Source of the DNA: Anaeramoeba flamelloides | Lineage: Eukaryota; Metamonada; Anaeramoebidae | Direction: 5' to 3' | NCBI GenBank assembly: GCA_027625915.1 | Contig: JANTQA010000048.1 | Location: forward strand, 4,960,001 to 5,024,000 | Length of the DNA stretch: 64,000 nt | Part shown: piece by piece, positions 22,074 through 34,776 of the stretch | Layout: each line of letters starts with the position of its first letter | Numbering within the stretch: the first letter of the stretch is position 1 | Notes under the pieces: generated by a model | Told to the model about the DNA's origin: nothing | Seen by the model: the letters and a program-made list of their open reading frames with translations, nothing else | Database searches by the model: none | Translations under genes and position numbers: made by a program

Positions 22074-22775
22074 ATGAGAATTATTATACTTTTAATTTTC
22101 TTGACTTTTCCTTTCAAAATTTGGAATGTATCAAAACCAGACCAAATTTTAAAGAAAACAGAATACGATCTATGGTGGATGGAAATAACGGATGAACTGA
22201 TCGAAATTGAAGCTGAATTTTATTTCTTTGATTATTGTTATTCTGAAGAATTCAATGAACAAAGTTACAAATGGATTTTACCAAGCAATAAAAAAAAAGT
22301 GACACTTTATTCTTATATTGATGACGATTGCGCCATCTTAAACACAACGACGTCATATCAATTTAACACTTTTTATGATGAACATTACAAGTATTTCGTT
22401 CATAAAGTAGAAAATGGCTTCGTTGGAAGATATAAAAATTGCATGAAAGAGAGAGCGATTCGTACCATTTATATGGGATACTGTGTTAATGTATCTCCTT
22501 GTGGGACCTGTGGTGGTACTTCAGTTCAGTACTCACTTGATAAAAAGAAAGAATATTTACAGGAATTCATTTATAAGTATGATCCATCTTGTGGTGGGAA
22601 GATTTATAATAGCAATAAAAAAAAATTAGATGCATGTGATCCAAATGGAAACGTTTGCAGACTACATGATCTTCCAGACGAGTTACATGATACAAATGGT
22701 ATAACATCGAGATCAAACATTATTACAATCTTTTTACTGTTCACATTAAAGTTAGTTTTCTTGGTTTGTTTTTAA
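22074..22775 (+). CDS. Small Cys-rich secreted or GPI-anchored protein
   Basis: A single-exon frame of 233 residues. The ATG at 22074 is preferred over a TTG-led extension upstream because it puts a clean signal peptide (MRIIILLIFLTFPF) at the N-terminus. The mature part contains about ten cysteines, including a CVNVSPCGTCGG cluster in the middle and DPSCGG and DACDPNGNVC further on, which suggests disulphide bonding outside the cell. After SRSN, the last 18 residues are hydrophobic to the stop, as in a GPI-anchor signal or a short tail anchor. I recognise no family. The layout matches the surface protein at 13069-15478 (leader, extracellular body, hydrophobic end) but the sequences are unrelated. 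Confidence 0.8.
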   Translation: MRIIILLIFLTFPFKIWNVSKPDQILKKTEYDLWWMEITDELIEIEAEFYFFDYCYSEEFNEQSYKWILPSNKKKVTLYSYIDDDCAILNTTTSYQFNTFYDEHYKYFVHKVENGFVGRYKNCMKERAIRTIYMGYCVNVSPCGTCGGTSVQYSLDKKKEYLQEFIYKYDPSCGGKIYNSNKKKLDACDPNGNVCRLHDLPDELHDTNGITSRSNIITIFLLFTLKLVFLVCF

Positions 22776-23441
22776 TTTCAATTTGTTTGAATTTTATTTT
22801 CAATTCTGAATTGTATTTCAACAACTTTTTTCTTGAGAGGTAGAAGTGAATCTTTTTTTTTGTTCATTTTTATTGGCCAAATAAAAATAATAAATAAAAA
22901 TAAAGATAATGAATTATTAACGACGATGTTTGTAATTCAAATTCAAAGATTTATGTGTTTTTATCCTGGTTTGGTTGTTGGTAAATCTCTCAAAGTTTTT
23001 TCCAGAGAGATCTAAGAAGTAAAAAATGACAAATTTTTACAAAAAATGTCTGAATTTTCCAGACACGTATCTCAAAATGACAAAGAAGGTTGGCAAAAAT
23101 CGAATTTTTGAGAAAATAAGTTTTTATGTCATTTTTTAAAACCCTTTATAATTAATGTGGGCATTTCTATGACTTTTTTTGATTTGTGAGTTGAGATGAG
23201 AAGGTTTTAAAAAATGACATAGAAGGTCAAAAAGGAGAAAAGAGAAAAATTTTGGATGAAAAAGTTTGTTGTTTCACAATTATGACATTTTTTGACTAGT
23301 GTCTTCATTAATTGTATTGGTGTTGGATCAAATCCACCAAAAGACTCATTTCAAAAAATTGAAAAGATCATTTTTTCTCAACTGGCGCAATATTTTTTTT
23401 TGAAATAAAAAAAACTTGACTAATTTTCCCAAACTTAATTA
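22776..23441. other. AT-rich intergenic stretch with repeated AAAAAATGACAT units
   Basis: Noncoding. Variants of a TGACATTTTTT / AAAAATGACA word recur on both strands between 23020 and 23310, suggesting a small decayed inverted-repeat element, but I cannot set borders. Confidence 0.35.
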
Positions 23442-23740
23442 TTTCGAAAAGATCCTTTCAATGCAAAAATCTTCAAAACATTTCCCACACAACCTCAACC
23501 GAATTTCTATTGGTACAAAAAATTGGGTTTTGAGAAAAAGGATCCAAATATTAAAAATTTTATCAAAAAAGCACCAAAAAAATGAAAAGTGCGTTTGGCA
23601 TGGATCATATTGTTCCACCACCAATTCTCGAGGATACTCTCCTCTTAGTCATGGTGGGGAGATTTATTCAAGCAAAAACAACAAGAACTAAACAAAAAAA
23701 CAAGAGAAACCCTCAACCTCTTTGTTATGAATTTATCTGA
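23442..23740 (+). pseudogene. Unrecognised coding relic or exon with one frame break
   Basis: Two adjacent frames look more protein-like than the background: the first (23442-23585) reads FRKDPFNAKIFKTFPTQPQ and continues to KKAPKK. The second starts with its own ATG at 23582, includes FGMDHIVPPPILED and runs to a TGA at 23738. They meet at an A7 run, so one inserted or lost base would separate them. Proline, tryptophan and acidic residues are at normal protein levels here, unlike nearby noise. The upstream end has no ATG. It could be a relic, an exon, or a sequencing indel. I recognise no family. Confidence 0.35.
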
Positions 23741-23749
23741 TTTACGAAT

Positions 23750-24110
23750 TACACGAACAATTCAAGTAATCCAGCATTCAAAAATCCTAACAATGTAATC
23801 TTCGAAAGTTAGAGTTGTTGATTGAGAACGGTTTTTTGAAGATCTTCAATTTTTTGTGCAAGAAACTCGTGGTGATTTTACAATTTCATTTTCAAGTTCC
23901 TTAACAAGGTGTTCGAGTTCACGTTTCTCAAAATTTCAATTTGATTTTTCATTAAAAAAATGACTTTTAATGATTTTTTGATCCAAATTGGAGAATATTT
24001 TAAAGATCATGCTTTCGTAATGTAAAAGAGATTGGAGTATATTGGTTTGAGACAAATTGTTGAATTGCAAACGTAGTCTTTAACAACCATTTTTTTATTA
24101 AAAAATTGAA
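23750..24110 (-). pseudogene. Possible coiled-coil coding relic
   Basis: On the minus strand, charged helical pieces such as EKRELEHLVKELENEIVKS and a TLTFEDYIVRIFECW stretch occur in differing frames with stops between them. The composition suggests a decayed coding region rather than chance, but the strand is not certain and no family is recognised. Confidence 0.25.
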
Positions 24111-24870
24111 AACCAATATTTTTTTCAAGATGAACTTTTAAAACTTCAAAAATTGTGTGAATTAGTTTGAGCAACATTTTTGAAAAACTTTTTTACACTT
24201 TTTTTTACAAAAAATAGCTGTAAAATATATTATCGAACGTATTCGAATATGTATAGTCAAATTAATCCTGTTATCCAACTTTTTTTCTCTTTTATCTTTA
24301 TTATTTGTTCTTTGAATGAAACAGAAAACAAAAAAACGTAATTTAACATATTGAGAAATCCCAACGACTATAATAAAATTTTTTATTCAATTTACAATTT
24401 TTTTAAAAACTTTGCTAAATTGACTTTAAATCCTTAATATTTCTGAATAAAATATAAAAAAAACCTGTACACTTCTTAATTTTGAAAAATATTCATTTTG
24501 AATAAACTAAATTTATTTTTATTTTCACATTTAATTACAAAAAACTTGGCTTTTTCCCTTAAGAACATGATTTTTTTTTTGAAAATTAACTTTTTTTTTA
24601 TTTAATTTAGGACGAAATAGACAAAGAATTGAAAATTTTTATCTTATTTTCAACAATTATAAATTAATTTCCGCAGTTTTGCAATAGCCTCTGAAAAGAA
24701 ATTTTGATTTTTCAATTTTGTTATGATAAACAGTGAAGCTTTGCTATAAAATTATGAGGAGTGATCGCGAAGATCTTCTCAGATATTGAATACCATTTTT
24801 ACATTCAAAACCCTTATCAAAATTTTTAAAAATATTTCAGGTTTTTTAAAATCTATAGATACAAAATATC
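24111..24870. other. AT-rich intergenic stretch, no gene seen
   Basis: Nothing supportable beyond chance frames. Confidence 0.5.
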
Positions 24871-25572
24871 AAGACAAGGAAAATTTTTTCAAAAAAAAAT
24901 CTCCAAATATTGTATTTTTGAAACACAGTCATATAATAAACATTATTATACATAACAGTTTTGAAAAGGGTTTACAAGTCTAATAGATATTAATAGGAAT
25001 TGAAAAAAAAATAAAATTTTTCAGTAATACTTTTTTCATTTTTAATTGTAAAATTTTTGAATTTTTTAATTGACTTAGTAGAGAGATAAATTTCAATTAT
25101 TTTTTTAATAGTCTAAAAAGAAACATATTTTTCAATTTTAAAATAGCACAAAATATTTCAATCAAAAGATATAGCTAAATTAAATTGAAAATCTGATTTT
25201 TTATCTGTTTTTGGAATATTTTTTATCATATTATTTTTTTCCATGTTTGAGTTTTTATATACATTCCCGGTTTTTTTCTGCAAATCGCTTTCACATTTAT
25301 TCTTTTTTCAATCTTAATTTTCAATCAAAAATTGATTCATTTCAACTTTATTCATTAAAAAAAATACCCCAAATATAGGTGTTTTTTTCAAAAGTTGGTA
25401 TTTTTGAAAAGGGGGGTTTTCAGATTTTCAGGAGTTTAATTACTATCCTTTTTTTATTACATAAAATTATGATAACTTTGAAAAAATAATTTATAAAAGA
25501 AATATAACTGAAATCCAATATATATATTTTTGGCTAACTTTAATTGTCGGTGTTTAAATTTTCCTTGTAGTG
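24871..25572. mobile_element. CACTA-tipped non-autonomous element FB2, copy 2 (inverted)
   Basis: This is the reverse complement of the element at 5045-5745 along about 700 bases. The right end is intact (CCTTGTAGTG, ending 25572). The left tip has decayed (AAGACAAGGAAAATTTT in place of CACTACAAGGAAAATTTT). There is no TAGTG array here, so the array at copy 1 arose after insertion. No coding frame. Confidence 0.75.
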
Positions 25573-27099
25573 ATGTTTCTCAAAAATTCTCCAACTTTTA
25601 CTATTTTTCTCAAATTTCAATTTAATTGCCCAAACATAAATACATACTACATAAACCAGTTTACTAGAAACTTTATTTTATTCTGGGAGGAGAAGATATT
25701 GGACACAAAATGTAAATCGAGATAAATTTTTTTCAAAACTTTATATAGTTTTTATATACAATACAATTTATTATATACTTTATTTGATAATTTTATCTTT
25801 TATTCATTTTGTTTCATATTACTTTGATCAAATTATAATTTCTATAAAAAGGAATCAGAAAACATCATCTTGAATTCAATATACTCAATGAAAATTGATT
25901 TTGAATTTTTACAATAATTACTCCAAATTATTAATACTAAAAATTTTGCAAGTAGTTACAGATCAAAAATTTTAGTAAATTAGAGCTGAAGTGGTTATTC
26001 TTTTTATAAGCTTTGATCTTGAAGTTACCACCGTTGATAATAAAAGATAAAACATTGAATCTTGTATTTTATTTTCTGAGAAGTTGTATGAGTAAGCAAA
26101 ATATTGAAAACTTTTATTTCGAATTTTCCAAGTAACAAAATTGGAAAAATTGTAAAAATTAAAGAGTTTTAATATTTCGTTAAAATTTCATAATTATTTA
26201 AGGTATCACATTGAAACAATTTATTGTCTACTTTTCTTTTTAAAAGATCAAAATTATCATTTCCTAAATTGTAATTTGTGATCTCTATTAGTTTGTATTC
26301 TTATTTCATGTGCTTTGTATACTTTGTGATCTCAGAAACCAATCTTCTAGATGGAAATTATAAATAAATCTGAAATTTTTTTTCATTTAAATATCCCAAA
26401 CAGGTATTAATTTTAGAGATTTTTAGAAATAAAACACAACTTAAGGTATCAACTTATATTTTTTTTTGGTTGTGAACTACAAATTGACTTGACAGAATAA
26501 ACAAAAATTAATTTTAAAAACTTTTCTCGACTTATTTCAATTTTCGAAAATTTTCAAAAGGGTTTTCACAAAAACAAAAGACCAATTTTTGATTTCATTA
26601 GTAGTACCATTAAAAATAAATTGAAAATAACTACATATTTTTACATATTTAATGAGAAAAAAAAAACTTGTTTTCTTTAGAATAGAAATACTAATACCAA
26701 ACTTTGAATTACTACGAATTTTAGACCTTCTTTCTTAAACTTTATTTGTTTATTTCAATTTGTAAATATTTCCTTTCAGTCAAATTCAAAAAAAAAATCA
26801 AACATTCTTCAAATAACCAAATCCGAAATTATTTGTTTTTGTGACAAAAGAAATTCATTAAATGTGTTTCCCGTTTTAAACAAAATTTTGAGAAATGAAA
26901 GAATTTTCTTCAGTTTGAAATTAGTTTTTGATTTGATTTTCTTACCTAAAATCAGAGAAAAAAGAGAAAACCTCAAATAAAAATACAAAATAGTTGTCGC
27001 CTTTTCAGTAGAATTGCTTAATAATTTGAAAATTGACAAATACCTTCGAAAAAAGTTAATAACATTTTTTTTAATTTGATTTCTGGTGCTTCTGATCTT
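25573..27099. other. AT-rich stretch upstream of the RhoGEF gene
   Basis: No gene seen. The frame containing the RhoGEF start is open from 27037 but has no earlier ATG. Confidence 0.5.
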
Positions 27100-30000
27100 A
27101 TGACTGAAAGATCAAATTTAAAGAAAAAACAATCTGTTTTGTTAATTCAAAATATAACAAGAGGCTTTTTGGATCGTAAACTAATAAAAGGAGGTTAGTG
27201 TTTTTTCTTTTTGGGTAATAAATTTTTTTTTTTTTTTTAAAAATTTCATTCCTTGTTTTAATTTCTTTTCAAATAGCGACTTTTTCAAAGCCACTCAAAC
27301 GAAGGTTTTTAATTAATGAAATCATTGAAACAGAAAAATCATATATTGAGCAACTCTTACATCTAATTCATGTATGATTTTCTTTTTTCTTTTTTCTTTT
27401 TTTTTCAAATCGAAATTTACCAGCAAACCTCATGAGAAACAAAAAAACAAAAAAATTTTTATTTTCAAAAAAAAAAACAACATTTAACCTTGAGGATAAA
27501 TTTTATGCACTTTCTTCATGAAATAATATTTATTAAATTTTGACAAACAAAAAACAAAAACACAGCCCCAAGAAAATCTTTTTATTTTTGCAACAAATGA
27601 CAAACTTTGCAGAGATGTTTTTCGGAAAATGATCCAAGTTGTTTTAACTCAAAAATTTTTTGTAAAAAAAAGGAACCTCGTTTGTGTATGGATCGATTCT
27701 AAATGAGAATTAAAACTCGGAAATATTGACTTTTTAAAATTCTAAATTCCAAAAATGTACAATTTTCCCAACATTGAGAAGCGAACCATTTTTCTTAATA
27801 ATTAGGATTTTTTAAATTGTTGTGTCAAACTAAGCACAATTTATCTTTTGGAAAATAAAAAAACAATTACAGCCGTTTCAACCGTACCGTGAATTTTTTA
27901 CATAAAACCAAACAATTGATTTTCGATTCCAAAATTTTGTCAGGTATAACAAACAGCAAAACGGTATTGAACATTAACCATAAACCATAAAATTTTCTAA
28001 TAGAAGAAAAAAAATTATATTAACAATTTTTTTGGTTCCTTTGGTTTTTGAAACTGGCAAACAAATAAATAAAAAAAAACCTTTAATTAACGTGGATCTT
28101 CAATTTCCAAAATTGTTATAATCTCAGATTTTTACAATTTAGAAGCAATGATCGAAAAACGCTTTCAAGTTTCTATTATTTCTGCGGTTTCTTTTCTTGA
28201 GAAAATTTAATTATTGTCTTGGTTTTTCAAAAAAAATTTCTCTAATGTAGTAAGAGAAACTGAAATTTTTGATCTTATGATCGAAATTGAATTTTCTAAT
28301 TATAAAAACATAATTTTATAATAGATAAACAATCTGTATGTTTTATAAAATTTTCAGGTAGTGTTGGCTCGGCTGTAATTGTTTCAAAAAGTACCACAAC
28401 GTGATACTCAAATGACTCAAAAGAACTAATCAAACAGTTTGGTCAACAATTAATAATTTTTTTTGGCACAAACTTTTTGGAAACAGGTGCTATGCTTCTG
28501 ATTTATTATTCTCGGTTCTTTTAACATTAAATTCATTTAGTATTTACATTTCAAGTTATAACAAACTTTGATTTCGGAATAAATTATCAACACATGATAA
28601 ATTCATTATTTAACATCCAAAGAGAATGATCTTTATATTAACCTTATAAAAGGGTTTGTTCTTAAAATAAGAATAATGAGTAAAATTCATGTGATTTTCC
28701 AAATAATAATCTTCAAATTGTAAATGGGATAAAAAATTTTACATCTCATTTTCTTTTTTAGAGTGGTGCAAATAGTCCTTATTGACAACCTTTAAACTGT
28801 AACAAAATTTCACCCTTGATCAAAATATTGACTCACTGAGATATAAAAGAAATATTTCAATACTGTTAATTACAAAATAAAACGAACAAAACTTTCATTG
28901 GGCTTTCCAAAAAAAAATCCCATCCCAACAATTCTAAAAAAACAATACAAAACCTATTAATTCAATAAACCATCATAAAAGTACACAATTCTAAAAGGAA
29001 AATCAGACGAATAATTCTGATTTACAAAATTAAATAATTTCAAATTTGAGTTTGGTTTCTGTAATAAGTTTTTGGAAAGCTGAATGAAAATTTTGTTCCT
29101 TTTATTTTTCAACAAATAGTATGCCGATAACAACATATAAACAAGAAATAGGGTTCTTTCAATATATTTTTACAAAAGAATTAAAAAGATATTGAAACAT
29201 TAAAATTGTAATTTTTTGACAAAAAAAATGAGAAAAAGTTCCATTTTTATGAATTTTCGTAAAAAATATCATTTTATCTGAGAAAATTAAAAATATTTTC
29301 TTTCGAAAAAAATTTGAATTATGACCAAAGCATCTATAAATATTTTTGAACCATTTACATTAATTCAAGATCTAACCTCAAAAGTCAATTTAAATCTCAA
29401 CCAAGTGTGCACAAGAATTCATATCTTAAAATATCCAGTTCTGAAAAAAAAACATCGTTTAAATTTTAGTTACGGATTAAAGGTTGACAAAATGGGTTAT
29501 TTACACCACTGTATTTTTAAAAATTTTTCATGCTGAGAATTATAACCGAAAATCAAAAGATAGTACACCAATGTTTTCACATCTTCAAAAAAGGTGTCGG
29601 GATCAATTAAAAAGAAAAAGAACCCAATTTATATTTTTGTTTGAAAATTGTCAGATAATAATAGTAAAGTAATTTTAAAATACGTCAACAGAAGTGTGTC
29701 ATCTATTTTATAGATAACTTTTGAAAACTTTTTTGTCACCCTTTTTTAAAATGATGATACAATTAAAAACTTTGTTTGATACCTTGATTTTCAAATTAAT
29801 ATTAAAAATCACAATTAAAATTTGGTAGAGTTTCCAATTTAATTTTCGTCTGATGCAAAAAAAAGAGTAAAAATTAAAAAAAAAAAGAAATCACAATTTC
29901 ATAAGAGATATGAAAATTGTAAACTATTTATTTTTTGCCAAGTTGTTGTTAATTATAAACCTTTTCTTAATTAAATCCAAAACCAAGATTCTAAAAATTT

Positions 30001-30343
30001 GTTTCATTTTTTAAAATGATTTTTTTTTTTTTATTTAATAGAGAATGAAAAATTCTCCAAAATATTATTATTTCTCTCTGGAATTATAAAAAGTTTTTGC
30101 TATTATTTTTCAAAGAAATAACTACTGTGGAAAAAAAAATAGAAACAAGAGAAACAATGAAGTTAAACACTGTTTTTGATTGTACTGATGAATTCAAAAA
30201 AATTGTCAAAACTCTTTTTTTTCAATAGAGTTCGTAAATTTTTAAAAATGGAAATTGAACCAAAAATTTTGTTTTTCATTTTTTTTAATTTATCAGTAAA
30301 CATTAATAAAATCACATAAATCACATTAACTTTTTTATAACCC

Positions 30344-30385
<42 letters not shown>

Positions 30386-33300
30386 AAGGATACCCATTGG
30401 TAGTTATAAAATGTTAAATAAGTATTTAATTGATAATTTAAATGTATTGTTTTTTTTCTTGTTAATATTCACATATTTATTAAATTAAAAAATGTCTTTT
30501 AAAGCATTTTAATTTTCAATTTCTGGTTTCTATTAAGTTATTAATATAAACAATTAATTCTGTGCTTTTTGTAATGTATCAAAATTTTAGGGAATTTAGA
30601 TTTATTCTTCAGGGACTAAAAAAAAAAAAACGATACCTATTAGAGAGATAATTTTAAAGTGATTAAATCAGTAACTACTAATTCAAAGAGTGAATAAACA
30701 CAGTATTAGAAGCACTTTAAACTTAATTTAGTTTTTGCAAATAAAGTTGAAATAAAGAGGCAGTTCAAAAAAAAATATAAAGAGTAAAAAATGAAGAATA
30801 AATAAAAAAGAAAAAAACGAAGAATAGAAAAAAATAAAGAATTTAAAAATAGATAAGAAAAATGGTTCCGAGTTATTGGAATTTAGATGAATTTGCCTGT
30901 AACTATATGATTCAAAATTATTTGAATGTGGGATTTTTTTTTCTAATAGCATATTTAGTAATATTGTACAAAACATATTCTAATGTGAAATCATAAATTT
31001 CTTTAGAGTTCATCCTCTTTAATAATTCTTCTACACCTTATTCTACTTATTCATTGTCAATGATGTTAAAATACAAGTATTTGATTTTTTTGAGGTCTTT
31101 TTTTCATTGGTTTCTAGTCTTTTTCGTATTTTTTGCCTTTCCAGACGAAGTGATCGACATCAAAAAAAATTTTTTTGTAACAACACGGTCATATTTTGGA
31201 GTTTACTCCCTTTCCCCATTCGTGTATGTAATCTATCCAAACAATTTGTAAAATATTTTAGTTTGAATAGAGTTGATGATGATATCACGTTTAGGCATGG
31301 TACTTTTGACCCAAAGTTCTATCGGAAATTCGCTTTGCTTGTATTTGCAGATTTCATATTTTTCCCTGATTTTAAGATATATATTTAATTTCCAGTTTTC
31401 ATCTTCTTGTGAGGATTCTATTTTTTCTCACCAATTGGCCTAATGCGAGTCTAATGTTATTTTTCTTTGTTCATATTTTCCCATGCTTTCCCAGCTAACA
31501 TTCTTTATTTCAACCATTTTTAAAACTTTTGCTAGATTCTAAAAGTATAGTGATTTTAGTTTCTCGATGGAATTGACTTTCCTCTTTAACTATCATATAC
31601 ATTGTGCGTTCTATTCTACTTTTCCATCTGAGTATGTTTGTCTGGGTGTGCCTATCTGGAAGTTTGATTATTTCAAAAATTCAGGTATTACACAAGTTAA
31701 TTTTTTGACTGTAAAAAAATAATATTCTTAAATTTCAAATCATTTTCTAATCAAAAACAATCATATTTTATATCAAGTCAACTTATTTGGATTTTAAGAA
31801 GAAGAAAAAAAAAACAAATAAAAAGAAGAATTAACAAACTATTTTGAATATGAAATGTGTTTATTGGTGAAATAGTACACACGTATGTACTATTCTAGAA
31901 TGTGAAAATTCCCAGATCGGGATAGCAACTTTTGATACAAATCAAGATAACCCTTCTCTTTCAGAAGGGAAGAGTTATAACACAAACTATCAAAAAGATT
32001 TTAATCCAGCCCAATAATGAGAAATATGTTTGAATATATTTCATTCATTTCAATCAAAATAAAAAGTAAAAGCAAACCAGAACATGTAACCACACATAAA
32101 CAAACAAAATCAATAAAAAGTTAACTTGATAAAGTTGTTTCTTCAAGGTGATGCACAATGCCAAGTTTTAATAATTAAATTAAATATTCCTCTTTTTTTA
32201 TGATATCATAAAAAAAGAAACTGAAAATGAAAATAAAAAGAAACATAAGGAATAAGGTAACCCCAATGATCACCATTTTAAAAATTAGGATGATAATTTT
32301 TAAATGCTTTTATTTTAATTATCCGATTTTTTTTTTCTAATAACAAAAAGTTATAAAATTTAATAATATTCTGAGAAATCAAGGAGATTTTTAAATCTAA
32401 AATTTCTGAATTAATTTCAAATATTAAGAAATAAATTTACAAAAAATCAAAAATGTATTTTTACTTGTTCCATAAGAATGGTTACGTTTTATCCTACAAT
32501 TAAAATTGCCACTCTGTCAATATACCATTAAATTTCAATAATTTTAGTAATTTTCTCTCTAAATATTAAAATTTATTTTATAAATATTTTTTCACAAAAT
32601 AATAAATATTGTTTGAATTAAATTATTATTTATTTCTACAATGATAAAAAAAAAAAATAAATAAATCAAAATAAAAAAAAACTATTTATAGGAATTTTTG
32701 CATCCAATTAAAGATAAAAAAATCCTAAATTCAGAACAAATCGATAAAATATTTAACAACATTGTTCTGATTTATAAATTAAATCAAAATTTATATCTTA
32801 ACCTTGAAAAAAGAAAAAGCGATATAACAACCTTGAAGTGGACTGATATTTGGAATAATTTTGTACCATTTTTAAAACTGTATTCTGTTTTTATTAGCAA
32901 TTATGATTCTGCTTTGGAATCATTACATTATATGATCAAAAAAAGTAGCAAATTTTCAAATTTTTTAAAAAAAACAAACAAATTGCGGGTTTTGGAAGGG
33001 AAAACAATTTTTGACCTTCTTATAGCACCTGTTCAAAGAATTCCACGATATGTGCTTTTAATTGAAGTATTGCCATTTCCTTTCTTTCTTTCTTTCTTTC
33101 TTTTTTTTATTTCTAATTTCTGTATTTATTTATTGAATTCTCTATTTTTTTAACTTCAAGGATGATTTTTTCTAAAAATTAGCCTTACAAATACTCTTAT
33201 TATAATTTTTTGAACAAATTTTTAATGAAAAAAAATCAAAAAAAAAAAAAAAGAGTTAAAATAATCACAAGAATTCTTTGTTTTTTTATAATAGTTTAAT

Positions 33301-34737
33301 TGAAATAAATTCTGTTAAAAAAAAAAAAATCAAACATACTTTGCACTGTTAATTATATCGTTTTTGAAAAAATATATTAAAAAATATAAAAAAATGAAAA
33401 ATTCATAATTCTTTCAAATTCATTATCCCGTTTTAAGGAAAATTTGAAAAAAGCAGAAGAAAAAATTTATTAATAAAAGATGTCTACAAATCAAAAAAAA
33501 AATACTTTACTTTTCAAATATGACCAATTTTGAAAATTAATAATATACCCATTAAAAAAACTCCATTACGCTTGCAATTATTTTGAATATTTATTTAAAA
33601 AATAATAATAATAATAATAAATTCAAAAATTTATATATTAAAATCATTAAAAATTGAAGACAAAATAAACTTTTTCGAACTTTCATTTGATTAATTTTCG
33701 TGACATAGGCCAATCAATCATTTGGGCAGTTTTACTTGCGAATATTGAATCATTAGCTAAAGATAATAATTAAGTAAGGAAATTTATATATTATTGGTAT
33801 AAATGTTAGAATTTAAGATAAATTGAAAACTAAATAAATTTTCCATTAAGGAATTTGAAGAAATCAAAAATTGGATTTCAAAACAATTTTTTTAAGAAAA
33901 TCAAAAACATTTTCATGAAAATAGAAAGTTAAAAGAAAAAAGAACAACAAAAATGATTGAATAAAAAAATGGAATCATTTTTTTTTTTTTTTTTAACCAT
34001 TAAAGAGTTAGTTCTAAAAGTTTACCTGTTTGTCATAATTTTTTTTAATTCAATAAATATTTTCTTTTTATTTTCTAAATTCAAAAAAAACTGCGGTTAA
34101 GTTTTCCAGAATTCAAAAGAATTAATTAAATCCGAGATTTTACTCTATTCTTTTGGGTTGTGGAAAAATGAAAAAAACAAAGTTGTTTAAAATCCTCTTG
34201 TTGAGTTCTGAATTTGTCAAATTACTTTTTAAAATTGATTTTATCATTTTAATAATATTATTTAATTAATTTTTTTTCCTTTTTTTAACTCATAATCTCC
34301 TAAAAATTAATTTAACTAAAATTTAATTATTATTTATATCTAAATAAATTTTTTATAAATAGGGAATTATTAAATGTATGAGATCAACACATTCAGAAAG
34401 AGATGAATTTCAAAAAGTACTTGAAAAATTAAAATCTGTTGCAGAGCATGTAAATAAAAATAAATCTGTAACCGATAATTTTAGGAAATTAATGTCTATA
34501 CAAATTAAAATTAAAAATTCTGATGAACTTTTGGAAATAAAATCTGGTAGATCTTTAATTTTAGAACAATCACTAATTGAAAAAGATCACCCAAACCCTG
34601 AAAAAAGCTGGGGCATTTTATTTTCAGATATATTTGTTTATGCAACAAAATTAGGAAAAGAAAAATTTGTAGCATTAGAAATATTCCCAATAAACACAAC
34701 TGTCATAAAAAATTATGATTCTTTATCAGGTAAGTAA

Positions 34738-34776
<39 letters not shown>

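Larger units (their letters stand above)
27372..32691 (+). other. 5.3 kb intron 2 of the RhoGEF gene and its contents
   Basis: It interrupts the first helix region of the DH domain: ...LLHLIH joins EFLHPIKDKK in phase 0. It holds MITE-3 (27870-28375), a poly(A) run near 30345-30384, a possible transposase relic (31150-31650) and a single arm of the AAAACTTTTTTGTCAC repeat near 29715. A frame pair around 29321-29670 has a basic KKKHRLNF-type stretch that faintly resembles a Tc1 transposase N-terminus, too weak to call. Confidence 0.7.

Noticed and set aside
29321-29672. Basic frame pair resembling a Tc1 transposase N-terminus
   Set aside because: Only a KKKHRLNF-like word fits; the order of later blocks does not follow.
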